Source: Clostridiales bacterium
Lineage (GTDB): Bacteria > Bacillota > Clostridia > Saccharofermentanales > Saccharofermentanaceae
Length of the DNA stretch: 64,000 bases
Reading direction: 5' to 3'
Assembly (NCBI GenBank): GCA_017620475.1
Contig: JAFZQI010000046.1
Coordinates: 1 to 64,000 of the forward strand
In this document: piece after piece, positions 9,341 to 16,381 of the stretch
Position numbering within the stretch: position 1 is the stretch's first letter
Layout: each line of letters starts with the position of its first letter
Made by a program: the position numbers and the translations under genes
Notes under the pieces: generated by a model
The model's input: only the letters and a program-made list of their open reading frames with translations
Database searches by the model: none
What the model was told of the DNA's origin: nothing

Positions 9341-10318
9341 ATGTTAGATGTTTATATCTCGGAAGAGATTATTACTCAGAAAGAAAAGAAGATCTATACG
9401 GTCAAGAAGGTCAATGCGATCTGCGATGACTGCTGGATTCATCTTGTCGCGCCTTCGGATGAAGAAATCGAGAAACTTGTTCAAGAATTGGATGTGCCGG
9501 AAGAATTCCTGCGTTATCCTTTGGATGATGAGGAAAGACCGCGTGTCGACATCGATGAGGATAACGGCGATCAGCTGATCATTATGGATATCCCGTATTA
9601 TTATGAGGATGATCATCCGGACCAGTATGAAACCGTGCCACTTGGCATCATCATCAAAAAACGCCAGATCATCACGGTATCCCTCCGCGATATTCCGCTT
9701 CTCGGTACATTTATCAATAATCAGGTGAAGGACTGTAATGTTCAGTTCCGGAACCGTTTCGCGATACAGATCATGCTGGTGGCAGCAAAAGAGTACCTCA
9801 GGCTTTTGCGTTTGGTGGACCGCAGTATTGAGTCATCAGATCGTGAACTTGCGAAGACCACAACGAATCGTGAGCTTTACCGTCTTTTGGAATTGTCTAA
9901 GACGCTTGTATATTTCTCTACATCACTTAAGTCTGATGAGGCAGTGCTGGAGAAACTGATGAGAGGCAGAGCGATCCGCCAGTATGCGGAAGATGAGGAG
10001 CTTCTGGACGATGTCCTGATCGAGTTCAAGCAGGCAAGGGAAATGGCGGATATTTATATGTCCGTTGCCAATCATACGATGGATGCCTATGCTTCCATTA
10101 TTGATAACAATCTAAATGACATCATGAAGATCATGACAGCTGCTACCATTGCGCTGTCTGTGCCTACGATCATTTCCAGTTTTTTCGGACAGAATTGCCT
10201 TATGCCATGGGATAAAGGATTTTCCTCGCAGCCGCAGCCTTTTATCGTGCTTATACTGGCCGGAGTTCTGAGCGTGTGTCTGGCTATCGTCGTCCTTCGC
10301 AGGCATAGGATGCTATAA
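9341..10318 (+). CDS. corA: CorA family divalent-cation transporter with GQN in place of GMN
   Basis: Membrane channel of the CorA/MIT family, mainly Mg2+ uptake. 325 residues: an acidic cytosolic alpha/beta domain, a long helical stalk (about 130-255), then two C-terminal transmembrane helices (about 262-282 and 300-320) ending in the basic tail RRHRML. The conserved periplasmic signature between the helices, normally (Y/F)GMN, is FFGQN here (residues 283-285). The Met-to-Gln change at a nearly invariant ion-entrance position may alter selectivity. Ribosome binding site GAAAGG at 9325-9330. A TATACT box at 9310-9315 with only a 15-base gap to TTGCCG is a weak promoter candidate. Confidence 0.88.
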   Translation: MLDVYISEEIITQKEKKIYTVKKVNAICDDCWIHLVAPSDEEIEKLVQELDVPEEFLRYPLDDEERPRVDIDEDNGDQLIIMDIPYYYEDDHPDQYETVPLGIIIKKRQIITVSLRDIPLLGTFINNQVKDCNVQFRNRFAIQIMLVAAKEYLRLLRLVDRSIESSDRELAKTTTNRELYRLLELSKTLVYFSTSLKSDEAVLEKLMRGRAIRQYAEDEELLDDVLIEFKQAREMADIYMSVANHTMDAYASIIDNNLNDIMKIMTAATIALSVPTIISSFFGQNCLMPWDKGFSSQPQPFIVLILAGVLSVCLAIVVLRRHRML

Positions 10319-10327
10319 GGGGTGTAT

Positions 10328-11344
10328 ATGGGCAGAGGTATCACAAAACATGAAGGAACGAAGTTTTCCTTCTCGCGTCTGATCGTTCGAATGGCTCTCA
10401 TTTTGAGTGTCCTGGCTGTGGTTACGGTTGCGCTTATCGTTATCACGACTTCTACGGCAAATAGCCTCATGAGTTTGGATAAGAAGGAAATGCCGAATAT
10501 TCCGGCGACGATCCTGCCTTCGTATTCGGCTACCAGTTTTACTTCGGCCGATGATCAGACGAATCTTTCTGGTTGGTTTTTCAAGACGGATTCACCGAAA
10601 AGTACGATCATCGTGGTTCATGATACGCAGTCTAACCGGCTTCCTTTTAATGTGGAAATGGTCGAAATGATCAATGAATTCCTTAATCTGAACTTTAATG
10701 TCTTCCTTTTTGACCTTCGTCATTCCGGTGACAGTGACGGGGCGATTTGCGGGTACGGCTATCTTGAATGGCAGGATGTGCTTGGAGCGATCAAGCATGT
10801 AAAGAAGATCTCGGTGACCACGGATGTTATTTTATACGGTATTGGATCGGGCTGTAGTGCCTGTTTGCTGGCAATGGACAAACTTCCGCCATCATTGGAT
10901 ACGGAAGTGCTGGAAAACTATAATCAAAAGATCGCCGATCTGGGGTTTGATGAGCACTATATTGCCGGAATTATACTGGATTCGCCGGCTAAAAACTCGG
11001 ACGACTATATCACACCGTTTGTTGTGAAGAAATCGAAACTGTCTTTTGTGACGAAGTATTTTGTCCCCTATGCGATCCGTGTTTCATCTGGCGAATCATC
11101 GAGTACGAACCTGGCAACGGAGATTTCGAGACTTCCTATACCGGTTTGCATCATTTACGGCGGACGAGATACGTTCATCGGTTCGGATAAGATCGGCCAG
11201 ATCGTTGAGGAGCGTAAGCGCCTTAATCCGAATACGACAATGTCGAAAATGATTTCGGGTGCAGGTTATGTCGAGTCGTATATGATCGATCCGGTGGGAT
11301 ACCGCGAAACGCTGAAGCAGTATCTCGAGACGTATTTTAAGTAA
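10328..11344 (+). CDS. Membrane-anchored alpha/beta-hydrolase-fold protein with degenerate catalytic triad
   Basis: 338 residues. One N-terminal transmembrane segment (about 20-42), then an extracytoplasmic alpha/beta hydrolase domain of the YqkD-like type: IIVVHDTQSNR, FLFDLRHSGDSDG, strand-turn LYGIGSGCSACLLA, CIIYGGRDTF and ISGAGYVESY. By alignment with family motifs the nucleophile position in GxSxG is Gly173 (GIGSG) and the usual GxGH histidine is Tyr314; only Asp281 remains. It may therefore be non-enzymatic or use Ser174/Ser177. Start at ATG 10328 with AAGGGG five bases upstream, rather than the GTG at 10322 inside that site. It lies between corA and tsaD in the same direction. Confidence 0.75.
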   Translation: MGRGITKHEGTKFSFSRLIVRMALILSVLAVVTVALIVITTSTANSLMSLDKKEMPNIPATILPSYSATSFTSADDQTNLSGWFFKTDSPKSTIIVVHDTQSNRLPFNVEMVEMINEFLNLNFNVFLFDLRHSGDSDGAICGYGYLEWQDVLGAIKHVKKISVTTDVILYGIGSGCSACLLAMDKLPPSLDTEVLENYNQKIADLGFDEHYIAGIILDSPAKNSDDYITPFVVKKSKLSFVTKYFVPYAIRVSSGESSSTNLATEISRLPIPVCIIYGGRDTFIGSDKIGQIVEERKRLNPNTTMSKMISGAGYVESYMIDPVGYRETLKQYLETYFK

Positions 11345-11355
11345 GGAGAGAAGAG

Positions 11356-12366
11356 ATGCCGGTGCTGACATTGGGAATAGAATCCTCATGTGATGAGACT
11401 GCATGTGCCATCGTAAAAGACGGAAGGATCGTGCTTTCCAGCATGATCGCTTCGCAAGCGGATTTTCATAGCCAGTACGGCGGTGTAGTACCTGAACTCG
11501 CCTCAAGAATGCATGTTGAGGCCATCGTTCCCTGCCTTTCTGAGACACTTAAGAATGCGGATGTTGCCTATGAAGATATCGATGCGGTCTGCGTGACCAA
11601 AGGGCCGGGACTGGTAGGCGCATTGCTGGTAGGTGTTTCCGCGGCAAAAGCACTGTGTGAGGTGAAGAATATTCCTCTTGTCGGGGTCAATCATATGTGC
11701 GGACATATCGCTGCCAATTATCTCACTGATACGTCCTGGGAACCGCCTTTTCTCTGCCTTGTGGTTTCCGGCGGACATAGTGAGATCCTTTTGGTCAAGG
11801 ATTATTCGGAGATGTCCTGTATCTGCTCGACACGTGACGATGCGGCCGGTGAGGCTTTTGACAAGATCGCAAGAGTGATCGGACTCGGCTATCCCGGGGG
11901 GCCGAAGATGGATAAGGCCAGTTTGGATGGCGATCCGCACGCCTTTTCGTTCCCTGCGCCACGTATAGCGGATTCTCTGGACTTTTCATTTAGCGGAATA
12001 AAGACGGCGGCGCTAAATACGATCAATCATATGCGTCAGCAGGGAGAAGAGATTTCTATCCCTGATTTCGCCGCTTCGTACCAGGATGCGATTTGTTCGA
12101 TCCTTTGTGATCGGATGGATAAAGCGATACAGAAGACACACATGAATAAAATCTGCCTTGCCGGCGGCGTTTCGGCGAATTCCTGCCTTAGAAAGAAGTT
12201 CGAAGAACTGGCAAAGAAGAGACACTGTCATATCTGTCTGCCGAAAATGGCTTATTGTACGGATAATGCGGCGATGATCGCATCTGCCGGGTATTATGAT
12301 TATGTTCATGGAGTGCGTGATGGAATGGATATGAACGCATATCCGTCTTTGGAGTTAGGAGTATAA
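11356..12366 (+). CDS. tsaD: tRNA N6-adenosine threonylcarbamoyltransferase TsaD
   Basis: Transfers the threonylcarbamoyl group to A37 of ANN-decoding tRNAs (t6A), with TsaB and TsaE as partners. 336 residues, ASKHA fold. N-terminal LGIESSCDETACAIV, metal-binding H113 and H117 in NHMCGHIAA, VSGGHSEILLV, and the C-terminal segment LAGGVSANS followed by YCTDNAAMIA (metal Asp) are all present. Ribosome binding site AAGGAGAG directly before ATG 11356. The neighbouring smpB starts one base after its stop, so both are cotranscribed. tsaB and tsaE are not in this window. Confidence 0.96.
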   Translation: MPVLTLGIESSCDETACAIVKDGRIVLSSMIASQADFHSQYGGVVPELASRMHVEAIVPCLSETLKNADVAYEDIDAVCVTKGPGLVGALLVGVSAAKALCEVKNIPLVGVNHMCGHIAANYLTDTSWEPPFLCLVVSGGHSEILLVKDYSEMSCICSTRDDAAGEAFDKIARVIGLGYPGGPKMDKASLDGDPHAFSFPAPRIADSLDFSFSGIKTAALNTINHMRQQGEEISIPDFAASYQDAICSILCDRMDKAIQKTHMNKICLAGGVSANSCLRKKFEELAKKRHCHICLPKMAYCTDNAAMIASAGYYDYVHGVRDGMDMNAYPSLELGV

Positions 12367-12367
12367 A

Positions 12368-12847
12368 ATGGCTATATCAAGAGGAATTAAGATCATTGCC
12401 GAAAATAGAAAAGCTTTTCATGATTATTATATCGATGAGAAGTATGAAGCCGGGATCGTGCTTTCAGGTACGGAAGTGAAATCTCTTCGTGCCGGCAGAG
12501 TTAATCTCAAGGACAGCTACGTTCAGATCAAAGAAGGGGAGATGTACCTGATCGGAGTCCATATAAGTCCGTATGATCATGGAAACCGCTTTAATCTCGA
12601 TCCGATGCGGACGAGAAAACTTCTTATGCATAAAAACGAGATCATCCGCCTTTTCTCTACGGTAAAGCAGGATGGTCTGACACTTGTTCCGACGAAATGC
12701 TATTTTAAAGATGGCAAAGTCAAATTCGAAATCGGTCTGGCACGAGGAAAAAAGAATTTTGATAAACGTGATTCCGCCGCAGAGAAGACGGCGAAACGTG
12801 ATATCGATCGTGCTATGAAAAGTCAAAAAAAGAATTCATCTGTTTAA
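12368..12847 (+). CDS. smpB: SsrA-binding protein SmpB
   Basis: Binds tmRNA and delivers it to stalled ribosomes for trans-translation. 159 residues with the typical beta-barrel segments (ENRKAFHDYYIDEKYEAGI, LSGTEVKSLRAGRVNLKDSY, GVHISPYDHGNRFN) and the basic C-terminal tail that enters the decoding site (RGKKNFDKRD...). Encoded one base after tsaD. The ssrA gene, often downstream of smpB, is not in the following 76 bases or elsewhere that I can see. Confidence 0.97.
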   Translation: MAISRGIKIIAENRKAFHDYYIDEKYEAGIVLSGTEVKSLRAGRVNLKDSYVQIKEGEMYLIGVHISPYDHGNRFNLDPMRTRKLLMHKNEIIRLFSTVKQDGLTLVPTKCYFKDGKVKFEIGLARGKKNFDKRDSAAEKTAKRDIDRAMKSQKKNSSV

Positions 12848-12863
12848 GTTTCCGCTTATTATT

Positions 12864-12892
12864 TTGAGATGTTTCGGTATTTGTAGTATACT
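12864..12892 (+). promoter_or_regulatory. Sigma-A promoter for the VanZ-like gene
   Basis: TTGAGA (12864-12869), a 17-base spacer, and TATACT (12887-12892) lie 32 bases before the start codon. Both boxes are close to consensus. Confidence 0.7.
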
Positions 12893-12923
12893 TGACATGT
12901 AAAATGTTGAGGAGATGTGCAAG

Positions 12924-13496
12924 ATGAGCCTGACACAGGAAGAAAAGAAAGCAATCTTTCATCCTTTATATTTTTTATTTGCTCTCATCATGTGGAGTCT
13001 TGTGCTTGGCTGGCTTGCTGTAATCTTTTCACTTTCTTCTGAGAGCGGCGAGGCTTCGTCTATGAGGTCTTCGGATATGGTTCGCCGGATTTCGGAAACT
13101 TTCCATCTGTATGTGAATGAAGATTTTCTCAGACATTGTGCGCATGTCTTTGAGTACATTGTTTTGTCTGTGCTTTGCTATATTGCGATGTTCGCGACAA
13201 ATCATGTCAAAGTCGCTCCTTTTTCGGGATCAATGCTTGAGAAATTGAAAAATGATAATGAAGTGTACATTGCCGTTGCTCTTTGGATTACGGCATTGGC
13301 TGCGGCGGCGGATGAGTATCATCAGATCTTTGTTCCCGGACGGGCTTCGAGACTTCTGGATGTTTTCCTCGATCTGGCCGGTGCGTTTGTACTGATGCTG
13401 ATCATCCGAATCGTAGTTTCGATCTATGTGTATGTGAAAAACAAAAAAGAGATGGTCGGAATGATCGCTGCAGAGACGCATATGGAGGAGATGTAA
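12924..13496 (+). CDS. VanZ-like family membrane protein
   Basis: 190-residue integral membrane protein with four likely helices (about 15-37, 65-85, 110-128, 142-165). Family hallmarks: FSLSSESGEASS after the first helix, and DEYHQIFVPGRASRLLDVFLD, the conserved D/E-x-x-Q...GR segment of VanZ proteins. The founding member gives low-level teicoplanin resistance in enterococci, but most clostridial members have no known role; no van genes are nearby. Start at ATG 12924, nine bases after AGGAG; the ATG at 12915 abuts that site and cannot use it. It has its own promoter, and the next gene follows after one base. Confidence 0.85.
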   Translation: MSLTQEEKKAIFHPLYFLFALIMWSLVLGWLAVIFSLSSESGEASSMRSSDMVRRISETFHLYVNEDFLRHCAHVFEYIVLSVLCYIAMFATNHVKVAPFSGSMLEKLKNDNEVYIAVALWITALAAAADEYHQIFVPGRASRLLDVFLDLAGAFVLMLIIRIVVSIYVYVKNKKEMVGMIAAETHMEEM

Positions 13497-13497
13497 G

Positions 13498-13857
13498 TTG
13501 GGTATATTCGATAGAAGACGAGAGCGGGATAAGGAGAAAAGCGATTCTCCGTTATGGCAGCAAGCCTATATGCCTGCTTATTCATTTATTACGAATAGTA
13601 AAGGTGAGCCTGCGGCGGCTTTTGCGCTCAATGAAGGTATTTCTACCCGATTTCTCAAGAAACCGGGCGAGTTCTATGAGGAAACCGATCATTTTGCTCT
13701 TATCGTTATCAGTTCTACGGATAAGAAGATCATCGGCGAACTGGATTACGATCGGGGAATGAAGTATTTAGAGAAGTTTAAACTGGACGAAACCAGGGAC
13801 GAGCTGCTTGTTCGTCCGTTGACGTACGCTGAACTTCAGGAAGTGCTGAAAGGCTGA
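13498..13857 (+). CDS. Small protein of unknown function
   Basis: 119 residues, not recognised. It begins at a TTG codon behind GGAGGAG with a 7-base gap, one base after the VanZ-like stop, so it is clearly translated from the same message. The N-terminus is short and highly charged (IFDRRRERDKEK). The rest looks like a compact soluble alpha/beta domain (SFITNSKGEPAAAFALNEG; FALIVISSTDKKIIGELDYD) without signal peptide or membrane segment. A bidirectional terminator follows. No function should be assigned. Confidence 0.7.
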   Translation: MGIFDRRRERDKEKSDSPLWQQAYMPAYSFITNSKGEPAAAFALNEGISTRFLKKPGEFYEETDHFALIVISSTDKKIIGELDYDRGMKYLEKFKLDETRDELLVRPLTYAELQEVLKG

Positions 13858-13884
13858 GTTTTTCCTATTATTGAACATATGAAA

Positions 13885-13917
13885 AGAGCTGTCTCGAATG
13901 AGACAGCTCTTCTTTTT
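13885..13917. terminator. Bidirectional terminator between convergent genes
   Basis: Perfect 11-base stem AGAGCTGTCTC (13885-13895) / GAGACAGCTCT (13900-13910) with a GAAT loop. TCTTTTT follows on the plus strand and an A-rich stretch precedes it, giving a short T-run on the minus strand. It serves the VanZ-like operon and the convergent DUF3048 gene. Confidence 0.9.
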
Positions 13918-13933
13918 GCTCGAAACCATTGAG

Positions 13934-15142
13934 TTATTTAATGACCGTTTTGCTTGCGCGATCGTCATCAACTACACATACATAGGATTTACCTGCGTTG
14001 ACTTCGATCTCGTTGCCGTTCTTGTCGAAGCACTTGATCGGGTCGTTCGGAGTCGGCTTAGTCCATGTGATCTCTTCAAGCTGACCGTACGATACATAGT
14101 ATCCGGTGCCGCCGTTTTCGAAGTGAATGTCCACGTGTCTTTCTGTACTCGGGTCATTCGGACGGGGATTGATACCGCAGTAAAGAACAAATACATTTGT
14201 GAAGTTGAGCTGCACATTGTTGTTGATATCCATCTGCGGTTCACCGTCATACTGGCTCTTGTAGTAAACGTTCTCGGACTCGTTATATACGAAAAGTGCG
14301 TCATCATTGGTACTCGAGAAATAAACGGTCAGCTCCGTGCATGCTGTGCTGTCTGTCATCTTTGCTGTTCCCGCAGGTACAAAGTGGAACAGCTCAGGAG
14401 TCTCGCCATTAAGGTCGATCTTATAATACTCGATGGCTTTCTTGAGGAAATCTCCTCTGGATACACCGCAGTGTTCCTGCGCACGGCTCTTGTCGTTCAT
14501 CCATTCACGGTCGTACCAGCAGAAATTGTCATCTCCGGTTACATCGACCGCATCATGACCCTTGCCGTACGCATAGATGTTGTTGTTGATATCGATCCAT
14601 TCGATATTGTTCTTGCGGACATGGGACGGTACGGCAGTCTCGTCAGATCCCCAGGATATGAAGATGACTCCGGCTCCGCCGCAAAGATCGGCAGGACCTA
14701 CACGTCCGCTTCGGATCGATCCGAGTAACGGAATACGGGAGACATCTGCAAAAATGCAGAGCATACGTGTTTGTCCGCCTTCTGTTTCGAATTCGTAAAT
14801 TACGGACGCTTCACTGGTTCCGCGGGAAGGCTGGGCTGCATGGCAATTGTTGATGGTTACGCCAACGCCTTTCTTTCCGACGTTTTCCTTGTCCATATCC
14901 TCAATTCCCGTAAACGGATTTACGGCATATTCGCTCGGCGGTGGAAGTGTTGTTTCCGTAGGCTTAGCGGTGCTCTCTTGAGATTCGTTGCCTGTATCCG
15001 ATGTGTCGTCAGGAGACGTGGATGTCCACCAGGTCTCATAACTCATGGTTTCGTTCTTTTTCTTGCCGCATCCCATCAGAGGCGCTGCCATAATCAAAAG
15101 CGCAGTTGACAGGGATATCAGCTTGGTGAGTTGCTTATTCAT
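13934..15142 (-). CDS. DUF3048 (YerB-like) lipoprotein
   Basis: 402 residues. Signal peptide with lipobox LMGC (acylated Cys25), then a low-complexity Thr/Ser/Pro spacer to about residue 75, then a DUF3048 domain (NPFTGIEDMDKENVGKKGV, QPSRGTSEASVIYEFETEGG, LLGSIRSGRVGP, DNFCWYDREW). B. subtilis YerB is the best known relative; its function is unknown. It is expected on the outer face of the membrane. AAAGGAGAG lies before the ATG. It is divergent from the LCP gene, which fits a cell-envelope role. Confidence 0.88.
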   Translation of the reverse strand: MNKQLTKLISLSTALLIMAAPLMGCGKKKNETMSYETWWTSTSPDDTSDTGNESQESTAKPTETTLPPPSEYAVNPFTGIEDMDKENVGKKGVGVTINNCHAAQPSRGTSEASVIYEFETEGGQTRMLCIFADVSRIPLLGSIRSGRVGPADLCGGAGVIFISWGSDETAVPSHVRKNNIEWIDINNNIYAYGKGHDAVDVTGDDNFCWYDREWMNDKSRAQEHCGVSRGDFLKKAIEYYKIDLNGETPELFHFVPAGTAKMTDSTACTELTVYFSSTNDDALFVYNESENVYYKSQYDGEPQMDINNNVQLNFTNVFVLYCGINPRPNDPSTERHVDIHFENGGTGYYVSYGQLEEITWTKPTPNDPIKCFDKNGNEIEVNAGKSYVCVVDDDRASKTVIK

Positions 15143-15171
15143 TTGCTCTCTCCTTTTCTTAATATGACTCT

Positions 15172-15198
15172 ATTGTAACATAACACCAGGAATATCAA
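15172..15198 (-). promoter_or_regulatory. Extended -10 promoter for the DUF3048 lipoprotein
   Basis: On the minus strand: TGTTACAAT, an extended -10 element (TACAAT at 15177-15172, TG at 15180-15179). TTGATA (15198-15193) is the nearest -35-like box, with a short 15-base spacer. It lies about 30 bases before the start codon. Confidence 0.45.
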
Positions 15199-15206
15199 GC
15201 ATGTCA

Positions 15207-15235
15207 TTGAAATGTAATACAAAATCGGGTAATAT
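15207..15235 (+). promoter_or_regulatory. Sigma-A promoter for the LCP gene
   Basis: TTGAAA (15207-15212), 17-base spacer, TAATAT (15230-15235), 28 bases before the start codon. Confidence 0.6.
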
Positions 15236-15262
15236 TATGCAAGGTTAAGAAAGGGTAAAAGT

Positions 15263-16381
15263 ATGTCTTCTAATGTAAATGATAAGCGTGTGTACGGCGA
15301 TTCGGACCGCTCAGGGAAGAGTTCCGCCGTTTCCGTCGTGATCCGGGTGCTGTGTTTCATACTTTGCGCGGTCCTGGGACTTGGTACGGGCATTGCGCTG
15401 TATATCTATAAACTTATGGGCGCAGTCGGCTTTGTTAACACGCCCTTTGTGAATAAAGCACAGTATGAGACGATCGATTTTGATGACCTTGACAGTATTG
15501 ATCTGAACTCCGGTGATGTCGCTTCCTCCTGGCAGGAGGGCGGCCACACCCGTGTATATGTGAACCAGAAGTATCCGATTAAGAAAGTTTCGCAGAAAGA
15601 CAGTAAAGTGGAGAACATCCTTGTCTTTGGCGTGGATTCCCGTGGAACAGATGATGTCAACTGTCGTGCAGATGCCATTTTGATCGTTTCTATCGATCAT
15701 AGGCACGATTGTGTAAAAATGATTTCACTCATGCGCGACACCGGAGTTAAGATCGAAGGACGTTCGTCAACGGACAAACTGACACATGCCTATGCTTATG
15801 GCGGCGTCGGACTTCTCATTAATACGATCAATGACAATTTCGGACTGGATATCCAGCGCTTTGTGATGCTGGATTTCGGAAGTTCCTCTAATCTGATCGA
15901 CCTCGTTGGCGGTGTGGATATCGAAGTGACGGCCGGTGAGGTGAAATACGCTAATCACAACATCCAGGAGGAAAGTGAACTTCTGGGAAGAGAAGTTCCG
16001 TTACTGACAAACGGCGGACTTCAGACGTTAAATGGAATTCAGGCGACTTCCTGGGCACGCATCCGCTATCTGGATTCTGATTATGTACGTACAAGCCGGC
16101 AGAGAACGCTGGCGATTGCACTTATCAATAAGGTTGCTTCTCTTGGAAGATTGGAGCAGACTGCCCTTCTTGAAGATTCGGCCGGAATGTTCGAAACAAA
16201 TATGACTGCGATGGATATGATGAGAGTGGCAATTGCGGCTATGGATGTTCTGGGTGATGTGAAGCAGTACCGCGCACCGGCAGACGGCATGTTCACGGTT
16301 CAGGAAGATCCATGGATCATGCTTGTTGACTGGGATCAGCAGCTGGCGGATCTGCATGGATTTATCTGGGAGGATCAATAA
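15263..16381 (+). CDS. LytR-CpsA-Psr (LCP) family cell-wall glycopolymer ligase
   Basis: LCP proteins attach teichoic acids or capsular polysaccharides from polyprenyl carriers to peptidoglycan, outside the membrane. 372 residues: short cytosolic N-terminus, one transmembrane helix (about 24-48), an extracytoplasmic spacer, then the LCP domain from about residue 112. Motifs: LVFGVDSRGTD, LMRDTGVKI (the conserved phosphate-binding Arg), DKLTHAYAYGG, and the Arg-rich WARIRYLDSDYVRTSRQRT. Its stop overlaps the next ATG as TAATG, coupling it to the PP2C-fold protein. Confidence 0.92.
   Translation: MSSNVNDKRVYGDSDRSGKSSAVSVVIRVLCFILCAVLGLGTGIALYIYKLMGAVGFVNTPFVNKAQYETIDFDDLDSIDLNSGDVASSWQEGGHTRVYVNQKYPIKKVSQKDSKVENILVFGVDSRGTDDVNCRADAILIVSIDHRHDCVKMISLMRDTGVKIEGRSSTDKLTHAYAYGGVGLLINTINDNFGLDIQRFVMLDFGSSSNLIDLVGGVDIEVTAGEVKYANHNIQEESELLGREVPLLTNGGLQTLNGIQATSWARIRYLDSDYVRTSRQRTLAIALINKVASLGRLEQTALLEDSAGMFETNMTAMDMMRVAIAAMDVLGDVKQYRAPADGMFTVQEDPWIMLVDWDQQLADLHGFIWEDQ

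Noticed and set aside
12848..12923. tmRNA (ssrA) gene after smpB
   Set aside because: The gap is only 76 bases and holds a promoter; no tRNA-like ends or tag reading frame.
12924..13496. Glycopeptide resistance determinant (vanZ)
   Set aside because: VanZ-like proteins are widespread; no vanHAX or vanRS genes are near, so no resistance claim is justified.
13898..14728. A 276-codon frame on the plus strand opposite the DUF3048 lipoprotein
   Set aside because: Begins inside the terminator and runs antisense to a recognisable lipoprotein gene; no ribosome site.
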